Positions 7,410 to 15,985 of a stretch of 64,000 nt of DNA are shown one piece after another (within the stretch, counting starts at the first letter, position 1; every line of letters starts with the position of its first letter). Where the stretch lies: NCBI GenBank assembly GCA_020848615.1, contig JADLHW010000028.1:1-64000 (forward strand), in the 5' to 3' direction. The translations under genes were made by a program, and so were the position numbers. The DNA is from Thermoleophilia bacterium (GTDB lineage Bacteria > Actinomycetota > Thermoleophilia > Miltoncostaeales > Miltoncostaeaceae). The notes below the pieces were generated by a model. The model was not told the DNA's origin. It was given only the letters and a program-made list of their open reading frames with translations, and made no database searches.

Positions 7410-9946
7410 GCGGCGTCGCCGGTCCGGTGGTCACCCCGCCCGGGGGCGCGCCACCGCCGCCCGGCGCGGGAGCGCCGCCCGAGCAGCCGGACGCCCCCGG
7501 CCCGGGGGCGCTGCGCGGCCTGTTCATGCAGAGGAGCGGCGGGCTCATCACGTCGCTCATCACCACGCTCATCGCGTTCCTGGTGGGCGGCATCGTGGTG
7601 CTGCTCACCGGCAGCAACCCGCTGAAGGTCTACAAGGGCATCTTCTACGGCACCGGCCTGGACTGGTTCTTCCCGTGGGTCGGCGGGGACGAGCGCGTGG
7701 ACGCCGCGTTCAACCTGCAGCAGACCCTGCTGGTCACCACCACGCTCATCCTCACCGGCCTCGCCGTGGCGTTCGCGTTCCGGTGCGGGCTGTTCAACAT
7801 CGGCGGCACCGGTCAGTGGGTCGTCGGCGCGACGGTGTCGGCCTGGGTCGGCTCCTCATGGGCGGGGCTCGCCGGGCCGGCGCACATCGTGCTGACCATC
7901 GTGATCGCGACCCTCGCGGGGGCCCTGTGGGCCGGAATCGCCGGGATCCTGAAGGCCACCGTGGGCGCCCACGAGGTCATCAGCACGATCATGCTCAACT
8001 GGATCGCGATCTACACGGGCATGTACCTGTTCGGGCTGGGCGGGCCCCTGCAGAACGACGTGAACCCCTCGGTCCCGATCAGCAACGACGTGCTCGACAG
8101 CGCCAAGCTGCCGGTGATCTGGGGCGACAAGGAACTGCAGGGCCTGCACATCGGCTTCCTGATCGCCGTGATGGCGCTGGTCGCCTACTGGCTGCTGCTG
8201 TCGCGGACCACCCTCGGGTTCCGGGTGCGCGCCGTGGGCCGCAACCCGGAGGCCGCGCGGTACGGCGGCATCAGCGTCGGGCGCAGCTACTTCATGGCGA
8301 TGGCCATCTCGGGCGGCTTCGCCGGCCTCGCCGGCGCGCTCGACATCCTGGGGTGGCAGTACCGCCTGGGGACCCTCGACATCCAGGCCTACCAGCTGGG
8401 GTTCGTCGGCATCGCGGTGGCCCTGCTGGGACGCAACACCGCCGTGGGCGTGTTCTTCGCATCGCTGCTGTTCGGCGCCCTGCTGTACGGCACCTCGACC
8501 CGCAGCATCGACCAGGACATCATCGCCCCGCAGCTCGCGGGGAACCTCACCACCATCATCCAGGCGCTGGTGCTGCTGTTCATCGGCGCCGACGTCGTGA
8601 TCCTGTGGTTCTGGAGCCGGCGCGGGAAGGGGCTCCCGCGGCTCCGCATGCCGGACCTCCGTCTGCGGCGTCCTCCCGAGGCCACATCGACGCTCGTGGA
8701 ACGGGCGCCCGAGGAACTGGTGCGACCCGTGGGGCCGCCGTGGGCCGAGCGGCTCGCCGTGTGGGCGCGGTCGCGCGTGCCGCGGGGAGACCGCGCGGTC
8801 GGCATCGCCGGCGTCGCGCTCGGCGTGCTGGCGTTCTGGGTCGCGGTGCCGCCGCTGGCGGTGCGGACGCCCGTCGTCCCCATCATCATCGGCATCGCCG
8901 GTGTCGCGGCGGGGGCCTACGTGGCCTCGCGCGGCGCCATGCGGCTCGGTCTCGTCGCCGTCGCCCTGTCGGTGATCGGCGCGGGCGTCGGGGCGCTCGC
9001 AACGAACTCCAGCGTCGCGAACCTCGAGTCGGTGTTCGTGTGGTCGGCCCTCACCGCCTCGATGCTCCGCTTCGCCACGCCGCTCATCTTCGCGGCGGTG
9101 GGCGGCATGTTCTCCGAGCGCAGCGGCGTGGTGAACATCGGCCTCGAGGGCATGATGCTCAGCGGCGCGTTCTTCGGGATCCTGGGCGCCGACCGCTTCG
9201 GCCACTGGACCATGGGCGTGCTGAGCGCCCTGGTGGCGGGGGCGCTCATCGCCCTGATCCACGCGGTGGTCTCGATCCACTGGCGCGCCGACCAGATCGT
9301 GAGCGGCACCGCCATCAACTTCCTGGCGTCCGGGCTCACCGGCTACCTGTTCATCGACATCTTCGGACCCGAGGGCACCCCGGGCGGCATCCCCGCGATC
9401 CCCGCGCTCGACCTGGGTCCGCTGAAGGACATCCCGTTCTTCGGGAATGCGTTCGGTGAGCTCAACCTCATGATCTGGCTGGCGTTCGCCGTGGTCATCG
9501 CGTCGTTCTACGTGATCTTCCGGACGCCGTTCGGGCTCCGGCTCCGGGCCGTCGGGGAACACCCGAGGGCGGCGGAGACCGTGGGCCTGTCCGTCTACCG
9601 GATCCGCTACACCGCGGTGATCATCTCCGGGATGCTGGCGGCGATGGGCGGCGCGTTCCTGTCGATCGGCTTCGTGAACAGCTTCAGCGAGGACATGACC
9701 GGCGGCTCGGGCTTCATCGCGCTGGCCGCGCTCATCTTCGGCAACTGGCGCCCCAAGGGCCTGCTGCTCGCGGCACTGCTGTTCGGCTTCTCGAGCGCCG
9801 TCGCGCAGCGCCTGCCCGTGTACTCCGAGAGCGCGGCGATCCTCTTCGAGACGTTCCCGTACGTGCTGACCCTCGTGATGATCGCCGGCGTCATCGGGCG
9901 GCCCCGTCCGCCCGCGGCGGTCGGCATCCCGTACAAGCGGTCGTGA
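7406..9946 (+). CDS. Fused nucleoside ABC permease (NupP-NupQ in one chain)
   Basis: Integral membrane protein of 846 residues in which the two permease subunits, normally separate, form one polypeptide. After a Pro-rich cytosolic N-terminus (about residues 1-35), residues 45-400 form the first permease with the EEA-like GRNPEAARYGGI loop. A charged linker (about 400-450) follows. The second permease starts with extra membrane segments and then the typical core from about residue 548 (FSERSGVVNIGLEGMML), with its own ATPase contact loop GEHPRAAETVG. With the lipoprotein and double ATPase this makes a complete importer from three genes. No stop or frame change interrupts the junction, so the fusion appears genuine. 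Confidence 0.9.
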   Translation: MSGVAGPVVTPPGGAPPPPGAGAPPEQPDAPGPGALRGLFMQRSGGLITSLITTLIAFLVGGIVVLLTGSNPLKVYKGIFYGTGLDWFFPWVGGDERVDAAFNLQQTLLVTTTLILTGLAVAFAFRCGLFNIGGTGQWVVGATVSAWVGSSWAGLAGPAHIVLTIVIATLAGALWAGIAGILKATVGAHEVISTIMLNWIAIYTGMYLFGLGGPLQNDVNPSVPISNDVLDSAKLPVIWGDKELQGLHIGFLIAVMALVAYWLLLSRTTLGFRVRAVGRNPEAARYGGISVGRSYFMAMAISGGFAGLAGALDILGWQYRLGTLDIQAYQLGFVGIAVALLGRNTAVGVFFASLLFGALLYGTSTRSIDQDIIAPQLAGNLTTIIQALVLLFIGADVVILWFWSRRGKGLPRLRMPDLRLRRPPEATSTLVERAPEELVRPVGPPWAERLAVWARSRVPRGDRAVGIAGVALGVLAFWVAVPPLAVRTPVVPIIIGIAGVAAGAYVASRGAMRLGLVAVALSVIGAGVGALATNSSVANLESVFVWSALTASMLRFATPLIFAAVGGMFSERSGVVNIGLEGMMLSGAFFGILGADRFGHWTMGVLSALVAGALIALIHAVVSIHWRADQIVSGTAINFLASGLTGYLFIDIFGPEGTPGGIPAIPALDLGPLKDIPFFGNAFGELNLMIWLAFAVVIASFYVIFRTPFGLRLRAVGEHPRAAETVGLSVYRIRYTAVIISGMLAAMGGAFLSIGFVNSFSEDMTGGSGFIALAALIFGNWRPKGLLLAALLFGFSSAVAQRLPVYSESAAILFETFPYVLTLVMIAGVIGRPRPPAAVGIPYKRS

Positions 9947-10019
9947 CGAGTCAGTCCATCACTGGGTGGCGTGCCGTCCAAGCACCTGCCATCCCGAAGA
10001 GACAAGCCGTCGCTGGGCG

Positions 10020-10766
10020 ATGAACGGTCTCACCGACGCCGGTGAAAGCGCCCTCTCCGCCGGGCCGGCCCTAGACCTGCCGGCTGAACTCCAAGCGATC
10101 AATAAGGCCTACGTCTCCTCGTCCGCGTTTGCGGACCTCCTGACGCGCGCGACACAACTGGCGAGTGACTTCGACGAGCTGATGTCGCTGGCTCAGGTGG
10201 GGCGCTCGACTCAGGACGCGCTCAAACTAGCCGCCAGAGAAGTCCAGTTCGGCGGAGTCCTAGCCCGAGCGGGCATGTTTCGCCCTGCCTTCGGATCGTT
10301 GCGCCTAGCCCTCGAAGTGGGCTCTTGGGGCATCTTCCTGTCGACGGATGAGATGGCCTCGCGTCGTTGGCTAACCAATCTCCAAGACGTGAGTTGGTCC
10401 ATGGCTGTGGCGGGGGAACGCGGAGTACTAACGACGCAGTTCGCCAATGTGTTCTTTCCTGAACTGGCCGAACATGTTGATGACTACCACGGGCGCGCAA
10501 CCAGCCTCTATAGAACGCTCTCGGGGTTCGTCCACGGAGAAGTGCGAACACATGCGCTCGCTGGAACAATCGCCTATTCAGAAGAAAGCCTGAGTCAGGT
10601 AAGAGTTGCGATAGGCGATGTAGGCGAGCTCCTCCTCTTTATGTTCCTGCTGCGCTACGCTAGTGATATCCATTCGCTTACCTCGGCGGCTGAGGCTGCA
10701 CTCCAGAATGCTCTCGGTCACTTGTCGCCCGTCCGCGAGTGGCTCGAGGCAAAGGACCGAAACTGA
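10020..10766 (+). CDS. Uncharacterised helical protein with HEPN-like motif, first gene of a low-GC pair
   Basis: Protein of 248 residues that I do not recognise. It is predicted largely alpha-helical with no signal peptide or clear membrane segment. The C-terminal half has Y164-R165 followed by SGFVH172, an R-x6-H spacing as in HEPN ribonuclease or HEPN-like domains. The usual polar residue after the Arg is Thr here, so this is tentative. ATG 10020 is chosen because it opens the first compact region; an in-frame GTG at 9966 would add 18 odd residues. Base composition is clearly lower in GC than the neighbours (58% on a sampled line). Its stop shares one base with the ATG of the ATPase gene. 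Confidence 0.7.
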   Translation: MNGLTDAGESALSAGPALDLPAELQAINKAYVSSSAFADLLTRATQLASDFDELMSLAQVGRSTQDALKLAAREVQFGGVLARAGMFRPAFGSLRLALEVGSWGIFLSTDEMASRRWLTNLQDVSWSMAVAGERGVLTTQFANVFFPELAEHVDDYHGRATSLYRTLSGFVHGEVRTHALAGTIAYSEESLSQVRVAIGDVGELLLFMFLLRYASDIHSLTSAAEAALQNALGHLSPVREWLEAKDRN

Positions 10767-12355
10767 TGGACGAGCTCCGGTACCGCACAGAGGACTTCAA
10801 ATCCTCTGAACTAGAGGAGTACTTCGTCCCCTCCGGTGGTGATGAGGAGATAATCACAAAGCTGTCCGGTAGAGAGACCGTACTCCTTGTGGGAAGTAGA
10901 GGCGTGGGCAAGTCGTTCTTGCTCCGACTCAGCGAGCATCGTCTCGAGAAAGACTTCGCAAGTAGACACGTCGTGCCGGTGTACGTAACGTTCTTCCGGT
11001 CGACACTGCTCCAAGCCGGCAATCAGATCGATTTCAGAGCTTGGATGCTCGCGAGGATTTGTTCGCAGGTCGTGAGGGCGCTTGCCAACTGCGGGGTGTC
11101 GGCTCCCAAGTCAGACCTCACGACCTTGACAGGCGGTCAGGGCGTGTCCGGTCAAACTACGCGGCTCGATGAGATCGTGGAGGCCCTCGAGGGAGCTTGG
11201 CGCCACCCAACGGAGAGCGTCGCAACAGCATCAGTGCCTACGGTCGAAGCGGTGCGTGACGCCGTTGCGGACATCTGCGAAGCCTCGAGTGTTGAGCGCA
11301 TCAACCTATTCATCGACGAGGCAGCGCACGTGCTTGTTCCTGAGCATCAGCGCCAGTTCTTTACACTGATGCGAGACCTTCGCAGCCCTTACATCGCCGT
11401 TAAGGCCGCGGTCTACCCAGGCACAACGGCGTACGGGGACTCGTTCGAACCGTCACACGATGCGACGATGCTTTCAGTTGATCGGGATCCCACGAAGGGC
11501 GAGTACCTCGACCAAATGAGAGAGATCGTTCTCAAGCAGGACCCCGCTCTCGCGAGGATGATAAGCGAGAACCGCTCATACTTTGACGCGCTCGCAACGG
11601 CTGCATCTGGAAACCCACGAACATTGCTTAAGACGTTGGCGCGGGCGAAGAAGTTGACCGCGAGGAATGTCACCGAGGTGGTCCGCGAGTTCTACCGCGA
11701 GGAGATATGGTCGGATCACTCGAATCTCGGTGAGCGATATGCCGGTCACCGGCGGTTGATTGATTGGGGGAGGGAGTTCCTCGAGGGTGTGGTAGTCGGC
11801 CAGCTGAGCGAAAGGAATCAGGGCGCGTCTGAGAAGTCCGCGTTCTTCTGGATTCATCGAGACTCGCCCGCCGCGGTCAAAGAGGCACTGCGGCTGTTGT
11901 CGTACTCAGGTCTTGTGCATGAGAGTGGAACCTCTATAAAAGGCACGCGGAGCGAACTGGGCACGAGGTATATGGTGAACTTGGGGTGCCTGCTCGCAGT
12001 TGAGAATGAGCCTGTGCCGGTATCCGCCAGTCTTCGTGGCGATCTCTCGATCAAGCGGATGATGGAGTTTGGGAAGAATCACCGCGCCTATGAAGAGATC
12101 GCGCGCTTGAACGTGGACGCGTCCGCGAATCCGAGCGCCGATGCGCTCCGAGAACGGCTTGACGCGAGCGTAGGTGAGCTGGATTTGTCCGACTTTCAGA
12201 AGAAGAGCTTGCGAAGCGTGGGCTTAGAGACGATTGGCGGTGTTCTGCAGGCCACCGAAGATCAGTTGCAGGAGGCACACTACGTCGGCCCGACGCGGTC
12301 TAGACAGATGATGAACGCCGCTCAAGCAGCCGTGCTTGAGTATCTCTCGGGCTAG
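10766..12355 (+). CDS. P-loop ATPase, ORC/CDC6- or STAND-like, with helix-hairpin-helix-like C-terminus
   Basis: Protein of 529 residues. The N-terminal AAA-type ATPase has Walker A GSRGVGKS at 43-50 and Walker B LFIDEAAH near 180-187, then a putative sensor region (SGNPRTLLKTL) and a winged-helix-like stretch. The last 60 residues (LSDFQKKSLRSVGLETIG, later VGPTRSRQMM) resemble a helix-hairpin-helix or RNA polymerase alpha-CTD-like fold. It looks like orphan ORC/CDC6-type ATPases seen in bacterial accessory regions. ATG 10766 overlaps the stop of the upstream partner, so the two are coupled. The low GC is shared by both genes. The function is unknown; nucleic-acid sensing or defence is a reasonable hypothesis, and a replication role is unlikely at this site. 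Confidence 0.75.
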   Translation: MDELRYRTEDFKSSELEEYFVPSGGDEEIITKLSGRETVLLVGSRGVGKSFLLRLSEHRLEKDFASRHVVPVYVTFFRSTLLQAGNQIDFRAWMLARICSQVVRALANCGVSAPKSDLTTLTGGQGVSGQTTRLDEIVEALEGAWRHPTESVATASVPTVEAVRDAVADICEASSVERINLFIDEAAHVLVPEHQRQFFTLMRDLRSPYIAVKAAVYPGTTAYGDSFEPSHDATMLSVDRDPTKGEYLDQMREIVLKQDPALARMISENRSYFDALATAASGNPRTLLKTLARAKKLTARNVTEVVREFYREEIWSDHSNLGERYAGHRRLIDWGREFLEGVVVGQLSERNQGASEKSAFFWIHRDSPAAVKEALRLLSYSGLVHESGTSIKGTRSELGTRYMVNLGCLLAVENEPVPVSASLRGDLSIKRMMEFGKNHRAYEEIARLNVDASANPSADALRERLDASVGELDLSDFQKKSLRSVGLETIGGVLQATEDQLQEAHYVGPTRSRQMMNAAQAAVLEYLSG

Positions 12356-12375
12356 GACGCCGAAAAGGACACTGA

Positions 12376-14283
12376 TTGGGGGCGTACCAGGAGACCTATG
12401 ACCGGTGGCTCGCGGACCCGGAGGGCTTCTGGGCCGAGCGGGCGCGGGACATCGACTGGTCGCGGGAGCCGGACGCCGTGCTCGACCGCTCGGCGGACCC
12501 GATCTTCCGCTGGTACCCCGGCGGGCGGCTGAACACCTGCCACAACGCCCTGGACCGCCATGTGCGGGACGGGTGCGGGGATCGGGCGGCGCTCATCCAC
12601 GACAGCCCGGTCACGGGCACGGTCACCACGTACACGTACGCGGAGCTCCTGGATCGCACCGCCCGCGTCGCCGGTGCGCTGGCGCGCCTGGGCGTGGGCA
12701 GGGGCGACCGCGTGGTGCTGTACATGCCGATGGTCCCCGAGGCCGTCATGGCGATGCTCGCCTGCGCGCGGCTGGGGGCGGTGCACTCGGTGGTGTTCGG
12801 CGGGTTCGCCGCCGCCGAGCTCGCGACGCGCATCGACGACTGCACCCCGAAGGTGGTGGTCACCGCCTCCTGCGGCATCGAGCCGAGCCACGTGGTGCGC
12901 TACATGCCGCTGCTGGACCACGCCCTGGAGCTGGCGGAGCACCGGGTGTGGCACTGCGTGGTGCTGCAGCGCCCGCAGCACACCGCGGAGCTCACGCCCG
13001 GCCGGGACCTCGACTGGGACGCGTTCCTGGACGGCGCCCAGCCCGCGCCGTGCACGGAGGTGGAGGCCACCGACCCGCTGTACGTGCTCTACACCTCGGG
13101 CACGACGGGGACGCCCAAGGGCGTGGTGCGCGACAACGGCGGCCACGCGGTGGCGCTGAACTGGTCGATGCCCGCCGTGTACGGGGTGGACGCCGGCGAC
13201 GTGTTCTGGGCGGCGTCCGACATCGGCTGGGTCGTGGGCCACAGCTACATCGTGTACGGGCCGCTGCTGCGCGGCTGCACGACCGTGATGTACGAGGGCA
13301 AGCCGGTGGGCACCCCCGACGCCGGGGCGTTCTGGCGGGTGTGCCGGGACCACGGGGTCGACGTGATGTTCACGGCTCCCACCGCGATGCGGGCGATCAA
13401 GCGCGACGACCCGCGGGCGGAGCTCATGGCCGGGCACGACCCGGGGCGGCTGCGCGCCCTGTTCCTCGCCGGCGAGCGCTGCGACCCGGACACGCTGCTG
13501 TGGTGCCAGGGGATCCTGGGCGGGCGCCCGGTGATCGATCACTGGTGGCAGACCGAGACCGGCTGGCCGATGGCCGCCAACTGCCTGGGCATCGAGGCGC
13601 TGCCGGTGAAGCCCGGGTCGCCGGCGCGGGCCGTGCCGGGCTACGACATCCGGGTGCTGGACGAGGACGGCCACGATGCGCCCATCGGCGAGATCGGCGC
13701 GCTGTGCGTGCGGCTCCCGCTGCCGCCGGGCTGCACCCCCACCCTGTGGGGCGGCGATGAACGCTGGATCGACGGGTACCTGTCGCGCTTCCCCGGCCAC
13801 TACATGACCGCCGACGCCGGCCACATGGACGCCGACCGGTACGTGTACGTGATGAGCCGCATCGACGACGTCATCAACACCGCGGGCCACCGGCTGTCGA
13901 CGGGGCGGATGGAGGAGGTGGTGGCCGCGCACCCCGACGTCGCCGAGTGCGCCGTGGTGGGAGTGGCCGACGCGTTCAAGGGGCAGGTGCCCATGGGCTT
14001 CGCCGTCCTGAAGCGCGGCGTGGACCGCCCGCACGACGACGTGGTGGCCGAGCTGGTGCAACGCGTGCGTGACCAGATCGGTCCCGTGGCGTCGTTCAAG
14101 CAGGCGAGCATCGTGCGGGCCCTGCCGAAGACCCGCTCCGGCAAGGTCCTGCGCGGCACGATCCGCCGCATGGCCGACGGGGAGGTGTGGCACATGCCGG
14201 CCACCATCGAGGACCCGTCGGTGCTCGACGACCTCGCGGCCCTGCTCGAGTCGTTCGGCCACACGGTGCGGCCGCACGCCTGA
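12376..14283 (+). CDS. prpE: Propionyl-CoA synthetase (PrpE-type acyl-CoA synthetase)
   Basis: AMP-forming acyl-CoA ligase of 635 residues, the size of PrpE/Acs. The N-terminus reads like PrpE: a YDRWLADPEGFWAE helix, WYPGGRLNTCHNALDRH, then a YTSGTTGTPKGVVRDNGGH ATP/AMP loop, where the RDNGGH extension is typical of PrpE rather than Acs. WWQTETGW and the C-terminal SGKVLRGTIR with the adenylation lysine are intact. It should activate propionate, and acetate less well, to the CoA thioester in the cytosol. TTG start with AAAGGA 7 bases upstream. It begins 20 bases after the low-GC cassette, so its original upstream region may have been displaced. Confidence 0.9.
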   Translation: MGAYQETYDRWLADPEGFWAERARDIDWSREPDAVLDRSADPIFRWYPGGRLNTCHNALDRHVRDGCGDRAALIHDSPVTGTVTTYTYAELLDRTARVAGALARLGVGRGDRVVLYMPMVPEAVMAMLACARLGAVHSVVFGGFAAAELATRIDDCTPKVVVTASCGIEPSHVVRYMPLLDHALELAEHRVWHCVVLQRPQHTAELTPGRDLDWDAFLDGAQPAPCTEVEATDPLYVLYTSGTTGTPKGVVRDNGGHAVALNWSMPAVYGVDAGDVFWAASDIGWVVGHSYIVYGPLLRGCTTVMYEGKPVGTPDAGAFWRVCRDHGVDVMFTAPTAMRAIKRDDPRAELMAGHDPGRLRALFLAGERCDPDTLLWCQGILGGRPVIDHWWQTETGWPMAANCLGIEALPVKPGSPARAVPGYDIRVLDEDGHDAPIGEIGALCVRLPLPPGCTPTLWGGDERWIDGYLSRFPGHYMTADAGHMDADRYVYVMSRIDDVINTAGHRLSTGRMEEVVAAHPDVAECAVVGVADAFKGQVPMGFAVLKRGVDRPHDDVVAELVQRVRDQIGPVASFKQASIVRALPKTRSGKVLRGTIRRMADGEVWHMPATIEDPSVLDDLAALLESFGHTVRPHA

Positions 14284-14289
14284 CCGGCG

Positions 14290-14949
14290 TCAGGCGCCCC
14301 CGCCCGCGAGCCGCCGCTCGAGGCCGTCGAGGATGATCTCCAGGCCGTAGCCGAACTCGTCGCCGTGGTCGTACCCGCGGCCGGCGACCAGTTCGGCGAT
14401 CATCTCGTTCATGCGCGGGTACCGGTCCACGGGGAGCAGGTGGGCGATGCCGCCGGCGAACGCCTCGGCGTCCTCTCCCGGTGCGAACGGCAGGTTGAGC
14501 TCGGTGAGCACGAAGCCGTACACGTAGGCGTCGAGGGCCGAGAAGGCGTGGACGGCCAGGGCGACGCCGAACCCGTTGGCCCGCAGGCACGCCAGGACGG
14601 CCTCGTGATGGGCGAGCAACGCGGGGCCAGGGGTGCGGCGCGACTCGACGAGCCCGAGCGCCCAGGGGTGACGGCACAGCACCTCCCGGGCGGAGGCGGC
14701 GCGCGCGGTCATCGCGGTGCGCCAGGGCTCCGCGGCCGGGGGGAGCGCGATGGACGCGAAGGCGGCGTCGGCCAGGCCGTCGAGCAGCGCCTCCTTCCCG
14801 GGCAGGTGGTGGTAGAGCGACATCGCCTCCACCTGCAGCTCCCGCCCCACGCCGCGCATCGTGACCGCCGTGAGCCCGCCGCGGTCGGCCACGCGCACGG
14901 CCGCCGCGATGATGCGGTCGCGGGTCAGCGCCGGGCGCCGCTGCGCCAC
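14290..14949 (-). CDS. TetR-family repressor of the adjacent oxidoreductase
   Basis: Protein of 219 residues with an N-terminal TetR helix-turn-helix (about 8-55: RDRIIAAAVRVADRGG, then VTMRGVGRELQ and MSLYHHLPGKEALL) and a TetR_C-like ligand domain. The start is GTG 14949, with GGGAGG 4-10 bases upstream; an earlier in-frame start at 15003 would run through the operator. It diverges from the alcohol dehydrogenase-like gene at 15033. Two copies of CTTAC-N4-GTAAG lie between the two starts, so it very likely represses both genes. The inducer is unknown. Its 3' end lies 6 bases from the convergent prpE gene. Confidence 0.88.
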   Translation of the reverse strand: MAQRRPALTRDRIIAAAVRVADRGGLTAVTMRGVGRELQVEAMSLYHHLPGKEALLDGLADAAFASIALPPAAEPWRTAMTARAASAREVLCRHPWALGLVESRRTPGPALLAHHEAVLACLRANGFGVALAVHAFSALDAYVYGFVLTELNLPFAPGEDAEAFAGGIAHLLPVDRYPRMNEMIAELVAGRGYDHGDEFGYGLEIILDGLERRLAGGGA

Positions 14950-14974
14950 ATGACCTCCCGACGGGGTTGAACGG

Positions 14975-14988
14975 CTTACGGCCGTAAG
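14975..14988. promoter_or_regulatory. TetR operator, copy 1
   Basis: Perfect 14-base palindrome CTTACGGCCGTAAG, 26 bases upstream of the repressor start. Confidence 0.75.
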
Positions 14989-15008
14989 GCCATCGTGGAC
15001 CACTCGGA

Positions 15009-15022
15009 CTTACACACGTAAG
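15009..15022. promoter_or_regulatory. TetR operator, copy 2
   Basis: CTTAC-ACAC-GTAAG, the same arms and spacing as copy 1 with a non-palindromic centre. Centres are 34 bases apart. It overlaps the AAGGA ribosome binding site of the oxidoreductase gene. Confidence 0.75.
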
Positions 15023-15032
15023 GATGGTGGGG

Positions 15033-15980
15033 ATGCGAGCGGCGCTGGTGGAGCGGTACGGCGGGCCGGAGGTCGCGCGCGTGGCGGAGGTGCCCACGCC
15101 GGAGCCCGGGCCCGGGCAGGTGCTGGTGCGGGTGCACGCGGCGGCCGTGACCGCGGGCGACGCGCGCATCCGCGCCGCCCGGTTCCCGCGCGGCTTCGCG
15201 CTCCCCGCCCGGCTGGCGTTCGGCATCACGCGCCCGCGGCGCCGGATCCTCGGCGGGGTGTTCTCCGGGGTCGTCGCCGCGGTGGGGGAGGGCGTCGCGG
15301 GCATTGCGGACGGCGCGGCGGTGTGCGGGATGACCGGCATGCGCATGGGCGCCCACGCCGAGTGCGTCGCCGTGCCCGCCGCCCGGCTCGTGCCCGTGCC
15401 GGAGGGCGTGTCCCACGAGGACGCGGCGGGGGTGCTGTTCGGCGGTACCACCGCGCTGCACTTCCTGCGCCGCCGGGGCGGTGTGGGCCCCGGCATGTCG
15501 GTGCTGGTGATCGGGGCGTCCGGTGCCGTCGGCACCAACGCGGTGCAGCTCGCGCACGCCGCCGGCGCCGTGGTGACCGCCGTGAGCAGCGGGGCGAACT
15601 CCGCGCTGGTCATGGGGCTGGGCGCCGGCCGGGTGATCGACCACACGGTCGCCGACGTCACCCGGCTGGGCGAGCGCTTCGACGTGGTGATGGACACCGT
15701 GGGGGCGCTCACGATGGCGTCCGGCCGCCGGCTCCTGGCGCCCGGCGGCCGCCTGCTGCTGGTGGCCGCCGACCTGGGGCAGACCGTCCGGGCCCGCGGC
15801 GCGGTCGCGGCGGGCACCTCGGGCGAGCGTCCGGAGGACATGGCCGAGCTGATCGGGATGGTCGCCGCCGGGACGCTGCGGGTTGTGCATGACGCCGCGT
15901 TCCCGCTCGACCGGATCGCCGAGGCGTACGCACGGGTGGACACCGGACGCAAGACCGGCAACGTGCTGGTCCGGCCCTGA
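15033..15980 (+). CDS. Zinc-free alcohol dehydrogenase / quinone oxidoreductase family NAD(P) enzyme
   Basis: Medium-chain dehydrogenase/reductase of 315 residues. A GroES-like N-terminal domain (AALVERYGG, PTPEPGPGQVLVRVHA) precedes a Rossmann domain with the NADPH loop GASGAVGTNAVQLA. Zinc-binding cysteines of classical alcohol dehydrogenases are absent, which places it with quinone oxidoreductase-like members. ATG 15033 is chosen over ATG 15024 because AAGGA sits 8 bases upstream. It is divergent from the TetR gene and its leader holds operator copy 2, so expression is probably induced by a reactive carbonyl or quinone-like compound; that substrate class is inference. Confidence 0.85.
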   Translation: MRAALVERYGGPEVARVAEVPTPEPGPGQVLVRVHAAAVTAGDARIRAARFPRGFALPARLAFGITRPRRRILGGVFSGVVAAVGEGVAGIADGAAVCGMTGMRMGAHAECVAVPAARLVPVPEGVSHEDAAGVLFGGTTALHFLRRRGGVGPGMSVLVIGASGAVGTNAVQLAHAAGAVVTAVSSGANSALVMGLGAGRVIDHTVADVTRLGERFDVVMDTVGALTMASGRRLLAPGGRLLLVAADLGQTVRARGAVAAGTSGERPEDMAELIGMVAAGTLRVVHDAAFPLDRIAEAYARVDTGRKTGNVLVRP

Positions 15981-15985
15981 GCCCG

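Noticed and set aside
9947-12375. Direct repeats or integrase marking the ends of the low-GC cassette
   Set aside because: CACTGGGTGGCG near 9960 and CACTGATTGGGGGCG at 12370 look alike only loosely; no integrase, tRNA end or clear duplication was found.
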